Below, in pieces: positions 1-10,474 of a stretch of 64,000 bases of DNA. The stretch spans positions 124,001 to 188,000 of the forward strand of contig NZ_SRII01000004.1 of assembly GCF_004684095.1 (NCBI RefSeq), written 5' to 3'. A program made the translations under genes and the position numbers. The notes under the pieces are model-generated. The model did no database searches. It was not told where the DNA came from and worked only from the letters and a program-made list of their open reading frames with translations. Source of the DNA: Hymenobacter sp. UV11. Its GTDB lineage: Bacteria > Bacteroidota > Bacteroidia > Cytophagales > Hymenobacteraceae. Numbering within the stretch: position 1 is the first letter of the stretch; each line of letters starts with the position of its first letter.

Positions 1-2331
1 ATTGAGTCGGTGACCGTCTTGAAAGATGCTTCTGCCACGGCCATCTACGGTTCGCGGGCAGCTTACGGGGTTGTGCTGATTAACACGAAGCGGGGCAAAA
101 CGGGCGCCCCGACACTAAGCATAGGGGCCTCAACCGGCTTTTCAAACATCCTGCGTCGCCAGAAGATGCTCAATGCCGGGCAGTACCGGCAAGCCCTGGC
201 TTACTACGGGCTGCCCAATACCGGGGCCGGTAGCTACGACCTGGGCGCTGATACCGACGCGCTGGGTGCCCTCCTGCGAACGGCTAAACTGCAAAACTAC
301 AATGTGGCCATGAGTGGTGGCGGCGAAAATGGCCGCTACCGCCTCTCGCTGGGCTACCTCAACCAAGACGGTATTGTGCGCAAAACTGGCTTCAAGAAGT
401 ACAGCGCCAACTTCTCCACCAACCTGGAGTTTCTCGAAAGCAAGAAGCTGGGCGTGGATGTGAACATCGTCACCAGCCAGTTTCAGGAGAACCTGGCCCC
501 CATCACTACCAACGCCGGCTCTCAAGGCAGCCTCATCGGCCAAGCGTTGCAGTGGAACCCGACCGAGTCGCTCTACAATCCTAATGGCACGCTGAATATT
601 AAAGCGGGCGAACTTATTAACCCCCTGGCGTATCAGGAGCTGTTCAATGACGAATCCCGGGTAACCACCATTCTGGCCAGCGTGTCGCCGCATTACAAAA
701 TTACCGACTGGCTGGAAGCACGGGTGCTGTACAGCATCAACTACAGCACCGGGGAGCGCCGCTCATCTATCGGCCAAGACCTTATCAATTTTGATGATAT
801 AAAGGGCAAGGGACTTGCTAGCATTGGCAACAACCAACTAAGCACCCAGCAGATAGCCAATACGCTGAATTTTAACAAGAAAATTGCTCCTGACCTCAAC
901 CTGAATGCGCTGTTGGGCTACGAGTATACCACGTTCTCCAGCTCAGGCTCGAACATCAGGGCCTACGGCAATCCTGACCAGGGCGGCTTTGGCAACTTCG
1001 GGCTGGACTACACGAATTACATTCAGTATTCCAGCAACGGCTCCCGGTTTGTAACCTCTTTCAAAGACCCTTTCACCGCGCTGCAGTCCGTCTTTGGCCG
1101 GGCCATTCTTAACTACAAGGAGCGCTACCTCTTCACGGCTACGTTGCGCCGCGACCAAAGCAGCAAGTTCGGCCCCGAAAACCGAGTGGGCTATTTCCCT
1201 TCTTTTGCCGCGGCCTGGGATGTAAGCCAGGAAGAATTCTTGAAGGGTAACCAGTACCTGAATCAGCTTAAAATCCGGGCGGGCTACGGCCGCACCGGCA
1301 ACCAGGAGTTTCCGGCCGGCTCGGCCCAAGCCCGGTACTCGCTGGATAACAACGGGGCCCAAAATCCGCTCAATGCCGCCAGCCCAGCCTTGAAATGGCA
1401 GTCGGACACGCAGTACAACGCCGGGGTTGACTTGGGGTTCTTCGATAATCGGCTGACGGCTACGGTTGACTACTTCTACAAGACGACCACTGACCTGCTA
1501 TTTCCCACCATTCCTGGGGAGCCCCGGCCGTCTAATGCTGCTGTTAAGTGGGATAACCTCAAGGGCGAAGTCGTGAACAAAGGCGTAGAACTCGCGCTCG
1601 GAGGTACGATTTTGAGCAGCGATAAGGTTGCGCTAGGCCTCAACGCCAACGCCACGTTCATCCGCAACAGCGTTTCCAACCTCCCAGGTGCCGCTATCCC
1701 TACCGGCGCGGTCAATGGCCAGGGGCTATCCGGAGCGGTGGTCGAAACCATTCGCAACGGTTTGCCTATCAATGCTTTCTTTCTGCCGCAATACTTGGGC
1801 CTCGATGACAAGGGGCTGCCACTCTACGGCCCGGCCTTCTACGCCGGTAGCCCCAATCCCAAAACCCTGCTTGGCTTGAGCGCTAACGCCCGCTACGGCA
1901 AGCTCTCGCTCGTAGCCAACATGACCGGGGTGTTTGGCCAGCTCATTTACAACAACACCCTCAACGCGGTGGGTGCTATTGGGGGCATTAACGCCCGGAA
2001 GAACATTGCGCTGGTGACCTATGAAAACCCCATTAAGGAAGCGACTGGCAGCGCGACATCTGCCTCGTCACGTTACCTGGAGAAGGGTAACTACCTGAAA
2101 ATGTCGAACGTGACGCTGTCGTACGCAATTGGCAACCTAGGTAAGGTATTCAAGGGAGCCAGCGTCTACGCTACGGGCCAGAACCTGTTTGTGCTGACGA
2201 ACTACACGGGAGCCGACCCGGAAATCAATACCATCAAAACGGGTGCTAATAGTGTCCCCTCGGTCGGCATTGACTACATGGGCTATCCGAGTGCCCGCAC
2301 CTTCACCTTCGGCCTCAATCTCTCCTTGTAA
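1..2331 (+). CDS. SusC/RagA-type TonB-dependent outer-membrane receptor, C-terminal part
   Basis: The reading frame is open from base 1, so the gene begins before the window and the GTG at 10 is not its start. The first residues (ESVTVLKDASATAIYGSRA) are the end of the TonB plug domain with the conserved LKDASATAIYG motif of SusC proteins. About 740 residues of beta-barrel follow, ending in the aromatic/hydrophobic strand FTFGLNLSL expected for insertion by the BAM complex. A SusD-type lipoprotein starts 20 bases downstream, the usual susC-susD order. The pair should import an oligosaccharide or other polymer fragment across the outer membrane. The substrate cannot be told, because no glycosidase adjoins it and the upstream side is missing. 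Confidence 0.95.
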   Translation: MESVTVLKDASATAIYGSRAAYGVVLINTKRGKTGAPTLSIGASTGFSNILRRQKMLNAGQYRQALAYYGLPNTGAGSYDLGADTDALGALLRTAKLQNYNVAMSGGGENGRYRLSLGYLNQDGIVRKTGFKKYSANFSTNLEFLESKKLGVDVNIVTSQFQENLAPITTNAGSQGSLIGQALQWNPTESLYNPNGTLNIKAGELINPLAYQELFNDESRVTTILASVSPHYKITDWLEARVLYSINYSTGERRSSIGQDLINFDDIKGKGLASIGNNQLSTQQIANTLNFNKKIAPDLNLNALLGYEYTTFSSSGSNIRAYGNPDQGGFGNFGLDYTNYIQYSSNGSRFVTSFKDPFTALQSVFGRAILNYKERYLFTATLRRDQSSKFGPENRVGYFPSFAAAWDVSQEEFLKGNQYLNQLKIRAGYGRTGNQEFPAGSAQARYSLDNNGAQNPLNAASPALKWQSDTQYNAGVDLGFFDNRLTATVDYFYKTTTDLLFPTIPGEPRPSNAAVKWDNLKGEVVNKGVELALGGTILSSDKVALGLNANATFIRNSVSNLPGAAIPTGAVNGQGLSGAVVETIRNGLPINAFFLPQYLGLDDKGLPLYGPAFYAGSPNPKTLLGLSANARYGKLSLVANMTGVFGQLIYNNTLNAVGAIGGINARKNIALVTYENPIKEATGSATSASSRYLEKGNYLKMSNVTLSYAIGNLGKVFKGASVYATGQNLFVLTNYTGADPEINTIKTGANSVPSVGIDYMGYPSARTFTFGLNLSL

Positions 2332-2351
2332 TACAATAGCTTTTATCAGCC

Positions 2352-3920
2352 ATGAACAAAAATAGTATTGCCCGTATCGCGGCCACTTTAGCCCTGCTAC
2401 AGGTGGCCAATAGCTGCCAGCTAAAAGAGGATATTAGTGGAAACCTGACCGCAGACCAGATTCCTAGTGGCAACCCCGCGGCGCTGCTCACGGGGGTGTA
2501 CAATTCTATGCGTGACCCCATTCAGGGCAGCGTAAACGTTTTTGCCTTGGAAGAAGTATCGACTGACGAGCGAATTATGCCCACCCGCGGACCAGACTGG
2601 GACGACAACGGCAAGTGGCGCCAACTCTATCTCCACAACTGGGACTCTAACAACGAGCAAATCCGCAACACCTTCACCGGGCTCAACGGCATCACCTACG
2701 CTGCCACCGACCTGCTGCGGTTTAACCCCACCACGCAGCAGGCCGCCGAAGCCCGGTTCATCCGCGCCTGGGGGATGTTCTGGTTGCTGGATATGTTCGA
2801 CCAGGTGCTGTACCGCGACCCCGGTGAGGAAGTGAGCCAGGCGGCCCGGTTGCGGAAAGGCACGGAAGCGCTGAACTACATCGTGAGCGAAATACAGACC
2901 GTGCAAAAGGACTTGCCCCTCGGCCCGGCGGGCAAAGCCAACCAGGATGCCGCCCGCGTTCTGCTGATGAAGTGCTACCTCAACAAGGGGGCCTACGCCA
3001 ACCGCAAAACGCCAACGTTTGACGTGGCTGATATGAACGCAGTAATTAAGCTGGCGGACGAAATTATCAATAGCAATAAGTACTCCTTCACGGCCGACTA
3101 CTTCGATAACTTCGCGCCCAACAACACCGCCATCGGTAAAGAGAATATCTTCACCCAGGAAAATACCTACGGTGACGGCGGTGATGTGCGCTCCTACTGG
3201 AAATTCGTTTCGCACTACAACCTTTTTCCCGTCAATGGCTACAACGGCCCGGCCACTACGGGCGATTTTTTCGACAAGTTTGAGGCGACCGATAAACGGC
3301 GGGGCGAAGCCTATCCGAGCAATTCTCCCAACGCCATCAACACGGGCAAGCACATCAATGTGGGCTTTCTGGCCGGCCAGCAGTACAACCTTAAGGACGA
3401 GACGGCCCTCAAAGACCGGGGCGGTAATCCACTGGTGTTTACCAAAGACATCAACATATTTGAAGTGGGCCCCGACCTGGAAGTGAAGGGCATTCGGCCT
3501 CTGAAATACCCGGTAGACTACGCCAGCGAGGATAAAGGCGGCAACGGCGCGGAAAACGACCACGTAAGCTTCCGGCTGGCCGACGTGCTGCTGATGAAGG
3601 CCGAGGCCATATTGCGGGGCGGCACGGCCACCACGGCTGGCCCGTATGGCACTACGCCCCTGGCTATCGTCAACTATATCCGCACGCTGCCCTCGCGGGG
3701 AGCCAGTGCATTGCCCGCGCTTACGCTGGATATTCTGCTCGATGAGCGCGGCCGGGAACTGTACAACGAGGAGTGGCGCCGGCAGGACCTGATTCGGTTC
3801 GGCAAGTTTTTGCTGGCCCGGAAAGACAAGCCCGTGAGCGCTGATAAGTATCTCCTCTTTACTATTCCGCAGACGCAGGTGGATGTAAACCCTAACATCA
3901 CGCAAAACCCCGGCTACTAA
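2352..3920 (+). CDS. SusD/RagB family nutrient-binding outer-membrane lipoprotein
   Basis: The protein has 522 residues, starting at ATG 2352 with a lipoprotein signal (lipobox about VANSC near residue 22). SusD features are visible: an N-terminal segment with LLTGVYNSMRDP, an alpha-helical TPR-like region with RFIRAWGMFWLLDMF, and a C-terminal region with FRLADVLLMKAEAILR and DERGRELYNEEWRRQDLIRFGKF, which is the typical C-terminal SusD motif. It forms the lid on the SusC barrel encoded just upstream and is almost certainly co-transcribed with it (20-base gap). The ligand is unknown. Confidence 0.95.
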   Translation: MNKNSIARIAATLALLQVANSCQLKEDISGNLTADQIPSGNPAALLTGVYNSMRDPIQGSVNVFALEEVSTDERIMPTRGPDWDDNGKWRQLYLHNWDSNNEQIRNTFTGLNGITYAATDLLRFNPTTQQAAEARFIRAWGMFWLLDMFDQVLYRDPGEEVSQAARLRKGTEALNYIVSEIQTVQKDLPLGPAGKANQDAARVLLMKCYLNKGAYANRKTPTFDVADMNAVIKLADEIINSNKYSFTADYFDNFAPNNTAIGKENIFTQENTYGDGGDVRSYWKFVSHYNLFPVNGYNGPATTGDFFDKFEATDKRRGEAYPSNSPNAINTGKHINVGFLAGQQYNLKDETALKDRGGNPLVFTKDINIFEVGPDLEVKGIRPLKYPVDYASEDKGGNGAENDHVSFRLADVLLMKAEAILRGGTATTAGPYGTTPLAIVNYIRTLPSRGASALPALTLDILLDERGRELYNEEWRRQDLIRFGKFLLARKDKPVSADKYLLFTIPQTQVDVNPNITQNPGY

Positions 3921-4321
3921 AGCCCTACTGCTACGGCCGCCGCCCTACCCCTGCCCAGGGGCGCGGCCGTGGCGGAGGCTGGAAAGCCGCGAGTATAAAT
4001 TTTTTGATTACAAAGGAGCTCGTCGATTATCGGCGGGCTCCTTTGTGTTTGAGACAATAACGCGAATGCTTGCTGCTTGGTGGCAAGTGGGAATAGCCTC
4101 AAGCATTCGTAAAATATATTATTGTGAAACAAGCTATAGTGGCTAAGGAAGTGCGCAAAGGCTAGCTGCGGACCGTGGTCGTTACTCACGCGGCTTGATT
4201 TCTGCGTGTGGGGTAGGGGCGAGCCAGCGAGCAAAAACAAGGAAATCAGTCGGCTGAATTTTTGGTTGTGTTGGGGCAATTTCCGTATTGTTACCACCCA
4301 ACTGCGCTGCTTTTTTGCTTC
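3921..4321. other. Intergenic region between susD and the histidine kinase
   Basis: About 400 bases hold no convincing gene. After susD there is a GC-rich stretch with one CCTACCCC octamer, then a hairpin with arms AAAGGAGC (4012-4019) and GCTCCTTT (4037-4044) that may end susCD transcription. From about 4060 to 4300 the sequence is more AT-rich (for example around 4110-4135) and probably contains the kinase promoter, but I could not identify a clear TAnnTTTG box. Confidence 0.5.
4012..4044 (+). terminator. Possible terminator hairpin after susD
   Basis: Arms of 8 bases (AAAGGAGC / GCTCCTTT) are separated by a 17-base loop and followed by GTGTTTG rather than a clean T-run. A weak candidate. 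Confidence 0.35.
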
Positions 4322-6931
4322 ATGCCTGCCGCTTCTTCGACTGACCTTTCTGCCCTGTTGCCCATTTTCGACGCCTTGCCCGCGCCTTACCTGCTGCTCA
4401 CGCCGAGCCTGGTGATTGAAGCCGTGAGTGATGCCTTTCTGGCGGCTACCCTCACGGAGCGCGCCAACCTGCTGGGTAGCTACCTGTTCGACGCCTTTCC
4501 AGATAATCCCGACACGCCCGAGGCAAACGGCGTAAGCAACCTGCGCGCCTCGCTGGACCAGGTGCTGGCTACCGGGCTGCCGCACGAGATGGCCCGCCAG
4601 CGCTACGACGCGCCCGACCCCGACCGACCCGGCCACTTTGTGGAGCGCCACTGGCTGCCCCGCAACACGCCCGTACTCGATGCCCAAGGCCGGGTGAGCC
4701 ACATTATTCACGCGGTGCTCAACGTGACGGACCACGTGCAGGCCGAGGCACGGCTGCGCGAAAGCCAGGCCCGCGAGCAGGCCGCCGCCGCCGCCGTTGA
4801 GGCGCAGCGCCAGCAGCTGTACCAAACGTTTCAGGAGGCGCCGGCCATGATTTGCGTGTTTGACGGGCCGCAGCACGTGTTTCAGTTTGTGAACCCGCCC
4901 TACCAGGCGCTGGTGGGTGACCGCCCGCTGGTGGGCAAGCCCATTGCCGAGGCGATGCCCGAGTTGGTTGGGCAGCCCATTTTTGAGCTGCTTGATGGCG
5001 TGTACCGCACCGGCGAAACGTATCGCGCCAACGAGATGCCGGTGCAGCTCGACCACGATAATCTGGGCTCGCAAACGCTGGAAAAGCGCTACTATAACTT
5101 TATCTATCAGGCGCGCCACGGCTTGGGAGGCGAGATTACAGGCATTTTTGTGTTTGCCTATGACGTGACAACGCAGGTGCTGGCCCGCCGGCAGGTGCAA
5201 GAGCTAAACGAGGAGCTGGCGACCATTAACGAAGAGCTGTACGCCAGCAACGAAGAGTTTTTGCAAGCCAACTCGGAGCTGACGCACACGCAGCTGCAGC
5301 TGCAGCAGCTCAACCAGGAGCTGGAAGCCCGCGTGGCCGCCCGTACCCAGGATGCCCGCGCCGCCCGCGCCGAAACCGAGCGCCAGCGGCGCCAGCTCGA
5401 AGACCTATTTATGCGCGCGCCGGCGGCCATCTCTATTTTCGGCGGGCCCAATTGGGTCTACGAGCTGGTAAATCCGGGCTACCAGCAGCTGTTTCCCGGC
5501 CGGCGGCTGCTGGGCCTACCCCTGCTGCAAGCTCTGCCTGAGGTAGCCGGCCAACCCTTGCTGGATATTCTGAACAGGGTCTACACTACCGGTATTCCTT
5601 TTGAAGGCAAGGAAGTACTGGTGTCGTTGGCCCGCCACGAGGGTGGCCCCCTTGAAGAGGTTTATTTTGACCTGACGTACCAGGCCCGCTTCGACGAAAC
5701 TGGCCAGATTGATGGCTTCGTAACCTATGCCAACGACGTGACGGCCCAGGTGCTGGCCCGCCGCGAGCGCGTGATGCAGGAGCAGCGCCTGCGTGAGCTG
5801 TTTGAGCAGGCACCGATGGCTATTGCCGTATTTCGGGGAGTTAACTACATACTCGACGTAGTGAACCCCTCTATGGGGGCAATGTGGGGCTACCCCCCCG
5901 CACAGCTAGTAGGCCAGCCTTTCTTCACGGCCCTATCTGAGCTGCAAGGCCAGGGCTTGCGTGAACTGCTTGACCGAGTGCGCCTTAGTGGCCAACCCTA
6001 TGTAGCCCAGGAGTGGCCCGTGCAGCTGGCCCGCCACCAGCCCGGCACCACCGGCTATTTTAATTTTGTGTACCAGCCGCTATGGGGCGCCGATGGCCAG
6101 CAAACGGGGATTGTGTGCGTGGCTACTGACATGACGACCCAGGTGCTGGCCCGCCAGCAGGTGCAAAACCTGAATGAAGAGCTAGCGGCGATTAACGAAG
6201 AAATGCAGGCCACCAACGAGGAGCTGGGCGATACCAACCGCCAGCTCACGCGCACCAACGTGGACTTGGACAACTTCATCTATACTGCCTCGCACGACCT
6301 CAAGCAGCCCATCGCCAACATTGAGGGCCTGCTCCAGGCCCTTACCCACGAGCTGCCCGCCGAAGCTCGCCAGGCGGCGCTGGTGCAGCCCATTCTAGAG
6401 CGCATGCACGCCGCGGTGGAGCGTTTTCAAAAAACCATCGGCGACCTCACCGAGGTGAGCAAGCTGCAGCAGGCCCACGACCAGCCGGCCCAGGAAGTGC
6501 GGCTGCGTCAGGTAATTGAGGAAGTGGCCCTCGACCTGGACCCCGTGCTGGCCGCGCTCGGCTGGCTGGAAGTGGCCGTGCCGCTCGGCCAGGTCGTCAC
6601 CTTTTCCGAAAAAAACCTGCGCTCGGTGGTCTACAACCTGCTGAGCAACGCGCTCAAGTATTGTGCCCCCGGCCGGCCGTTGCGCGTGCAGGTGAGCAGC
6701 CAGTTGCGAGGGAATAGTGTGGAGCTGCGGGTGCAGGACAATGGCCTGGGCCTCGACGCGGCACAGCAGGCCCGGCTCTTCGGGCTGTTTCAGCGGCTGC
6801 ACACGCACGTGGAGGGCACGGGCATTGGGTTGTATATGGTCAAGAAAATAGTGGAGAATGCCGGTGGTACTATTGCGGTGCAAAGCGAATTGGGCGTAGG
6901 TTCCAGCTTTATCGTTTTGCTGCCAAATTGA
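4322..6931 (+). CDS. Multi-PAS sensor histidine kinase
   Basis: I chose ATG 4322 (869 residues). The frame extends 20 codons upstream to a TTG, but that extension looks non-coding. There is an N-terminal PAS-like segment, then three similar PAS repeats starting near residues 165, 359 and 491, each with the pattern F..AP..I.VF.G......VNP.Y. Coiled-coil linkers rich in NEEL/INEE follow the first and third repeats. HisKA has the phospho-acceptor His near residue 658 in ASHDLKQP. The HATPase domain contains an N-box (NLLSNALKY), DNGLGLD and GTGIGLYMV. No membrane segments or signal peptide are seen, so it is probably cytoplasmic. A single-domain response regulator follows 43 bases downstream and is the likely partner. 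The signal is unknown. Confidence 0.93.
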   Translation: MPAASSTDLSALLPIFDALPAPYLLLTPSLVIEAVSDAFLAATLTERANLLGSYLFDAFPDNPDTPEANGVSNLRASLDQVLATGLPHEMARQRYDAPDPDRPGHFVERHWLPRNTPVLDAQGRVSHIIHAVLNVTDHVQAEARLRESQAREQAAAAAVEAQRQQLYQTFQEAPAMICVFDGPQHVFQFVNPPYQALVGDRPLVGKPIAEAMPELVGQPIFELLDGVYRTGETYRANEMPVQLDHDNLGSQTLEKRYYNFIYQARHGLGGEITGIFVFAYDVTTQVLARRQVQELNEELATINEELYASNEEFLQANSELTHTQLQLQQLNQELEARVAARTQDARAARAETERQRRQLEDLFMRAPAAISIFGGPNWVYELVNPGYQQLFPGRRLLGLPLLQALPEVAGQPLLDILNRVYTTGIPFEGKEVLVSLARHEGGPLEEVYFDLTYQARFDETGQIDGFVTYANDVTAQVLARRERVMQEQRLRELFEQAPMAIAVFRGVNYILDVVNPSMGAMWGYPPAQLVGQPFFTALSELQGQGLRELLDRVRLSGQPYVAQEWPVQLARHQPGTTGYFNFVYQPLWGADGQQTGIVCVATDMTTQVLARQQVQNLNEELAAINEEMQATNEELGDTNRQLTRTNVDLDNFIYTASHDLKQPIANIEGLLQALTHELPAEARQAALVQPILERMHAAVERFQKTIGDLTEVSKLQQAHDQPAQEVRLRQVIEEVALDLDPVLAALGWLEVAVPLGQVVTFSEKNLRSVVYNLLSNALKYCAPGRPLRVQVSSQLRGNSVELRVQDNGLGLDAAQQARLFGLFQRLHTHVEGTGIGLYMVKKIVENAGGTIAVQSELGVGSSFIVLLPN

Positions 6932-6974
6932 TGTTACAACCTGCTCCACCACGGGGCGGGACTCTGTGCGAGAT

Positions 6975-7382
6975 ATGAAAAAGCTTTCCAGCGTGCTGCT
7001 AATCGACGATGACTCGACGACCAACTTTCTCAACAATTTGTTGCTCAAGCGCCTGGATATTGCCGATACCCTGCTTGTGGCCGAAAACGGCGCGCTGGGG
7101 CTTGCTATCCTGGCGGAAGTGTGCGCCGAGGCCACGCCCAGGTGCCCGGCCCTGATTTTGCTGGACGTGAACATGCCCGTGATGAACGGCATCGAGTTTC
7201 TGGAGGCCTACCAGCGCCTGCCCCTGGCTCAGCGCCAGGCCATTATCATTGTGCTGCTCACCACCTCGGTGCACCCGCGCGACCTGGAGCGCGTGCGGCA
7301 ATTGCCCATTGCGGGCACGCTCAACAAGCCCCTCACCGAGGAGAAGATGCGGGGCGTTTTGCAGCAGTATTTTCCGGACTAA
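6975..7382 (+). CDS. Single-domain response regulator (CheY-like)
   Basis: The protein has 135 residues from ATG 6975; a GTG three codons earlier is less likely. It is a receiver domain only: acidic cluster IDDDS near residues 10-13, phospho-acceptor Asp64 in LILLDVNMPVMNG, and the conserved Lys in LNKPLTEEKM. There is no output domain, so it should act by protein contact or as a phosphorelay carrier. It lies directly downstream of the PAS kinase on the same strand, and the two are probably one operon. Confidence 0.93.
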   Translation: MKKLSSVLLIDDDSTTNFLNNLLLKRLDIADTLLVAENGALGLAILAEVCAEATPRCPALILLDVNMPVMNGIEFLEAYQRLPLAQRQAIIIVLLTTSVHPRDLERVRQLPIAGTLNKPLTEEKMRGVLQQYFPD

Positions 7383-7432
7383 AGGGCCCGGTAGTAGCCT
7401 TCGGCTGCCTCGCGAGGGGTAGGGGCCAGCGC

Positions 7433-7810
7433 CTAGCGCACTACCACGCTGCCGCGCAGCATGTGCATGCCGCAGGTAAACTCAAAGCTTCCGGCTTTTT
7501 GGGGCAGAAACTCGACAGCCGTGGTCTGAAACGCCGGTAGGTCGCGCCGAATGTGAAAGTCGGGCATCAGCAATTCTTCCGAGCACGAGCTTTCCTCGTC
7601 GCGGTAGAAGTTGAGCTGCACTGGCTCGCCCTTTCGCACCTCAATCACGTTGGGCGAGTAGCCCCCTTTTACGGTGATATCGACCTGCTGCACGCCCGCC
7701 GACGACGACACTGCCGCCGCCCGCTGGTGCGGCGCCAAAAAGAAAAACCAGCCTACAAAGGCCATGAGGCCCAGGCCGATGATGGTGACGAGCAGTTGGG
7801 TAGTGTCCAT
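7433..7810 (-). CDS. Membrane-anchored cupredoxin-like protein
   Basis: The protein has 125 residues. An N-terminal transmembrane anchor (LLVTIIGLGLMAFVGWFFFLA) is followed by one cupredoxin domain. Type 1 copper ligands are visible: a His in MPDFHI and the C-terminal Cys, His and Met in FTCGMHM. The domain probably faces the periplasm. The gene lies 161 bases downstream of the CopA ATPase gene on the same strand, with a long inverted repeat in the gap. The role, inferred from context, is copper binding or delivery in the copper island. Confidence 0.85.
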   Translation of the reverse strand: MDTTQLLVTIIGLGLMAFVGWFFFLAPHQRAAAVSSSAGVQQVDITVKGGYSPNVIEVRKGEPVQLNFYRDEESSCSEELLMPDFHIRRDLPAFQTTAVEFLPQKAGSFEFTCGMHMLRGSVVVR

Positions 7811-7839
7811 TGATTTTGATTTGGGGGGTAGGGAGCCAG

Positions 7840-7965
7840 TTGTCGTTGCGCTCGCAGCAAAGCGGAGCGCGGCAATCTTTCCTGGTCGTTCACTTCAATG
7901 GGTTAGTGACCCTAACGTGAAGGAAGGATTGCCGCGCTCCGCTTTGCTGCGCTCGCAATGACAAA
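7840..7965. repeat. Long inverted repeat between copA and the cupredoxin gene (family C)
   Basis: Arms of about 45 bases (7840-7883 and 7921-7965) are nearly complementary around a loop of roughly 37 bases. The outer ends read TTGTCGTTGCG and CGCAATGACAA, the same outer motif as the repeats at 28713 and 52861. Confidence 0.85.
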
Positions 7966-7971
7966 CGGCTT

Positions 7972-10302
7972 CTACTTTTTAACGGAAAAGCTGCGCAGAC
8001 GTAGCGAGTTGGTGAGCACCGAAACGGAGCTGAGGGCCATGGCCCCGGCGGCCAGCATGGGCGAGAGCGTCCAGCCGGTGAAGGGGTAGAGCAGGCCGGC
8101 CGCGATGGGAATGCCCAACGAGTTGTAAACGAACGCGAAGAACAGGTTTTGCTTAATCGTGCGCATGGTGTGGCGCGAGAGCGCGATGGCCGTTACTACC
8201 CCCTGCAAATCGGCCCGCATGAGGGTGATGGGGGCGGCTTCCATGGCCACGTCGGTGCCGGTGCTCATGGCCAGGCCCACGTCGGCGCGGGCCAGGGCGG
8301 GCGCATCGTTGATGCCATCGCCCACCATGGCCACGGTGCGGCCCTCGGCTTGCAGTTCCTGCACCTTGCCGGCCTTGTCGGCGGGCAGAACCTCGGCAAA
8401 GTAGCGCGTGATGCCCACCTGCGCGGCCACGGCGGCGGCGGTTTGGGGGTTGTCGCCGGTCATCATCACCACTTCCAGGCCCTGGGCCTGCAGCTGCTTG
8501 ATGGCGGCGGCTGAGGTGGCGCGCAGCGTGTCGGCCACGCCCAGCACGGCGGCGGGCTGGCCGTCGAGGGCCACGTAGAGCACGGTTTTGGCCTGGGCCA
8601 GCAGGCCGGCGGCGGCGTGCTCCTGCTCGGGGGTGAGGGCCACGCCTGCCTCGCGCAGCAGGCGCTGGTTGCCGATGAGTACTTTTTTGCCGCTCACCGT
8701 AGCCGAAGCGCCCTGGCCCTCGATGGCGCGGAAGTCGGCCGTGGCGAGGGGGGTAGGGGCGGGGCCGGCCTGGGCGGGCAGCTCGGCGTAGCGCACCACG
8801 GCGGCGGCCAGCGGGTGCTCGCTCTGGCGCTCCACGGCGGCGAGCAGGGGTAGGAGGTCGGCGGCGCGGTGGCCGGCCAGGGGTAGCAGGTCCGTCACGG
8901 CAGGCTCGCCCTGGGTGATGGTGCCGGTTTTGTCGAGCAGCACGGTATCGACCTGGTAGGCTTTTTCGAGGGCCTCGGCGTTGCGAATGAGCACGCCGTA
9001 CTCGGCGCCTTTGCCGGTGCCCACCATGATGGCAGTGGGCGTGGCCAGCCCCAGCGCGCAGGGGCAGGCAATGATAAGCACGGCCACGAAGTTGGTGAGC
9101 GCCAGCGGCAACCGGGTGGCGTCGGGCGCAAAATCAAACCAAATAACGAACGTGGCAATGGCTAGGATGATGACCGTGGGCACGAACACCGCGCTCACCC
9201 GGTCGGCCAGCCGCTGAATGGGCGCACGGCTGCCCTGGGCGTCGCTCACGAGCTTCACAATCTGGGCCAGCATGGTTTCGGCCCCCACCTTGGTCACCTT
9301 AAAGCGGAAAGAACCCGTCTTATTAATGGTGGCGCCAAACACCGCGTCGCCGGCTTTCTTCTCGACGGGCAGGCTCTCGCCGGTCAGCATGGCCTCATCG
9401 AGCGACGAATGGCCTTCCTGGATAACGCCGTCGGTGGCGACCTTCTCGCCGGGGCGCACCACCACCACGTCGCCAAGCTGCACCTGCTCGATGGGCACGT
9501 CCACTTCCTGGGTGCCGCGCACCACGCGGGCCGTGCGCGCCTGCAGGCCCAGCAGCGCCCGGATGGCGGCCGAAGTCTGCGACTTGGCTCTGGCCTCCAG
9601 TACCTTACCCAGCAAGATGAGGGCGATAATGGTGGCCGTGGTGTCGTAGTACACGTGCGGCTGGATGCCGCGGCTGGTGAGCACGCCCGGCACCAGCGTG
9701 GCCACCAGACTGAACGTGAACGCCGCCCCGGTGCCCACCGCAATGAGCGTATCCATGCTGGCGGTGCGGTGCGTGAGCCCGTTCCAGGCTGACACGTAGA
9801 ACTCGCGCCCGCAGTACAGCACCACCGGCAGGGTCAGGAAGAGCTGCAAGTAGTTGAGCAAGGGCATGTTGACGCGTGCCGCCAAGTCGGGCCACAGCAT
9901 GGTCATGCTCAGCAGCATGACCACGGCGGCCAGCGCCACGGCTACCCCAAAGCGGCGGCGCAGCTTGGCGTAGGCGGCGGCTTTGCGGTCGGCCAGCTCG
10001 TCGTCGGTGGCCAGGGGGCTGGCGGGCTGGCCGGCGGCGGCCGTGGTTGCCGCCGTTTCGGCTACGCCGTAGCCGGCCTCTTCCACGGCGGCTTTGAGGC
10101 CGGCGCGGTCAATCTGGGTGGGTAGGAAATCGACGGTGGCTTTTTCGGTAGCCAGGTTCACCACGGCGCGCTGCACGCCGGGCGTGCGGCTGAGGGCCCG
10201 CTCCACGAAGTTGGAGCAGGAAGCGCAGGTCATGCCCTCGATGTCGAAGGTGGTCGTTTCGGTGCCGGCAGCGGCGGCCGGGGCCAGGGTAGTAGGGTCC
10301 AT
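7972..10302 (-). CDS. copA: Copper-translocating P-type ATPase
   Basis: The protein has 776 residues. One N-terminal HMA domain carries GMTCASC (Cys26, Cys29). The metal channel motif CPC lies near residue 411 ([13 protein letters not shown]), the phosphorylated Asp in [11 protein letters not shown] near 455, the nucleotide-binding HP motif in SEHPLAAAV, and the hinge in [18 protein letters not shown] near 662. The terminal helices have [11 protein letters not shown] and [16 protein letters not shown], which mark the Cu(I) (P1B-1) class. The enzyme pumps Cu(I) or Ag(I) out of the cytoplasm. It sits at the edge of a copper island and is probably transcribed toward the cupredoxin gene. Confidence 0.95.
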   Translation of the reverse strand: MDPTTLAPAAAAGTETTTFDIEGMTCASCSNFVERALSRTPGVQRAVVNLATEKATVDFLPTQIDRAGLKAAVEEAGYGVAETAATTAAAGQPASPLATDDELADRKAAAYAKLRRRFGVAVALAAVVMLLSMTMLWPDLAARVNMPLLNYLQLFLTLPVVLYCGREFYVSAWNGLTHRTASMDTLIAVGTGAAFTFSLVATLVPGVLTSRGIQPHVYYDTTATIIALILLGKVLEARAKSQTSAAIRALLGLQARTARVVRGTQEVDVPIEQVQLGDVVVVRPGEKVATDGVIQEGHSSLDEAMLTGESLPVEKKAGDAVFGATINKTGSFRFKVTKVGAETMLAQIVKLVSDAQGSRAPIQRLADRVSAVFVPTVIILAIATFVIWFDFAPDATRLPLALTNFVAVLIIACPCALGLATPTAIMVGTGKGAEYGVLIRNAEALEKAYQVDTVLLDKTGTITQGEPAVTDLLPLAGHRAADLLPLLAAVERQSEHPLAAAVVRYAELPAQAGPAPTPLATADFRAIEGQGASATVSGKKVLIGNQRLLREAGVALTPEQEHAAAGLLAQAKTVLYVALDGQPAAVLGVADTLRATSAAAIKQLQAQGLEVVMMTGDNPQTAAAVAAQVGITRYFAEVLPADKAGKVQELQAEGRTVAMVGDGINDAPALARADVGLAMSTGTDVAMEAAPITLMRADLQGVVTAIALSRHTMRTIKQNLFFAFVYNSLGIPIAAGLLYPFTGWTLSPMLAAGAMALSSVSVLTNSLRLRSFSVKK

Positions 10303-10474
10303 ATAGCGGGGCGGCCCGGGGGCCGGCGGAGGTTCAGTTACTTAAACGGTAAAGGACCGGCGCGCGTGCAAAAACGGCGGCACGCAATTGCCGTCGGGGC
10401 GTACAGAATTCGGGCGGGTTGGGCCAGTTGGCTGCGGCCGGAAACGCAAGCCGGCCGGCGCGTGTTGGGGCAGC

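Noticed and set aside
2421..3905. A 494-codon open frame on the minus strand opposite susD
   Set aside because: It is the antisense of a clear SusD gene, has no family motif, and arises from GC-rich codon structure.
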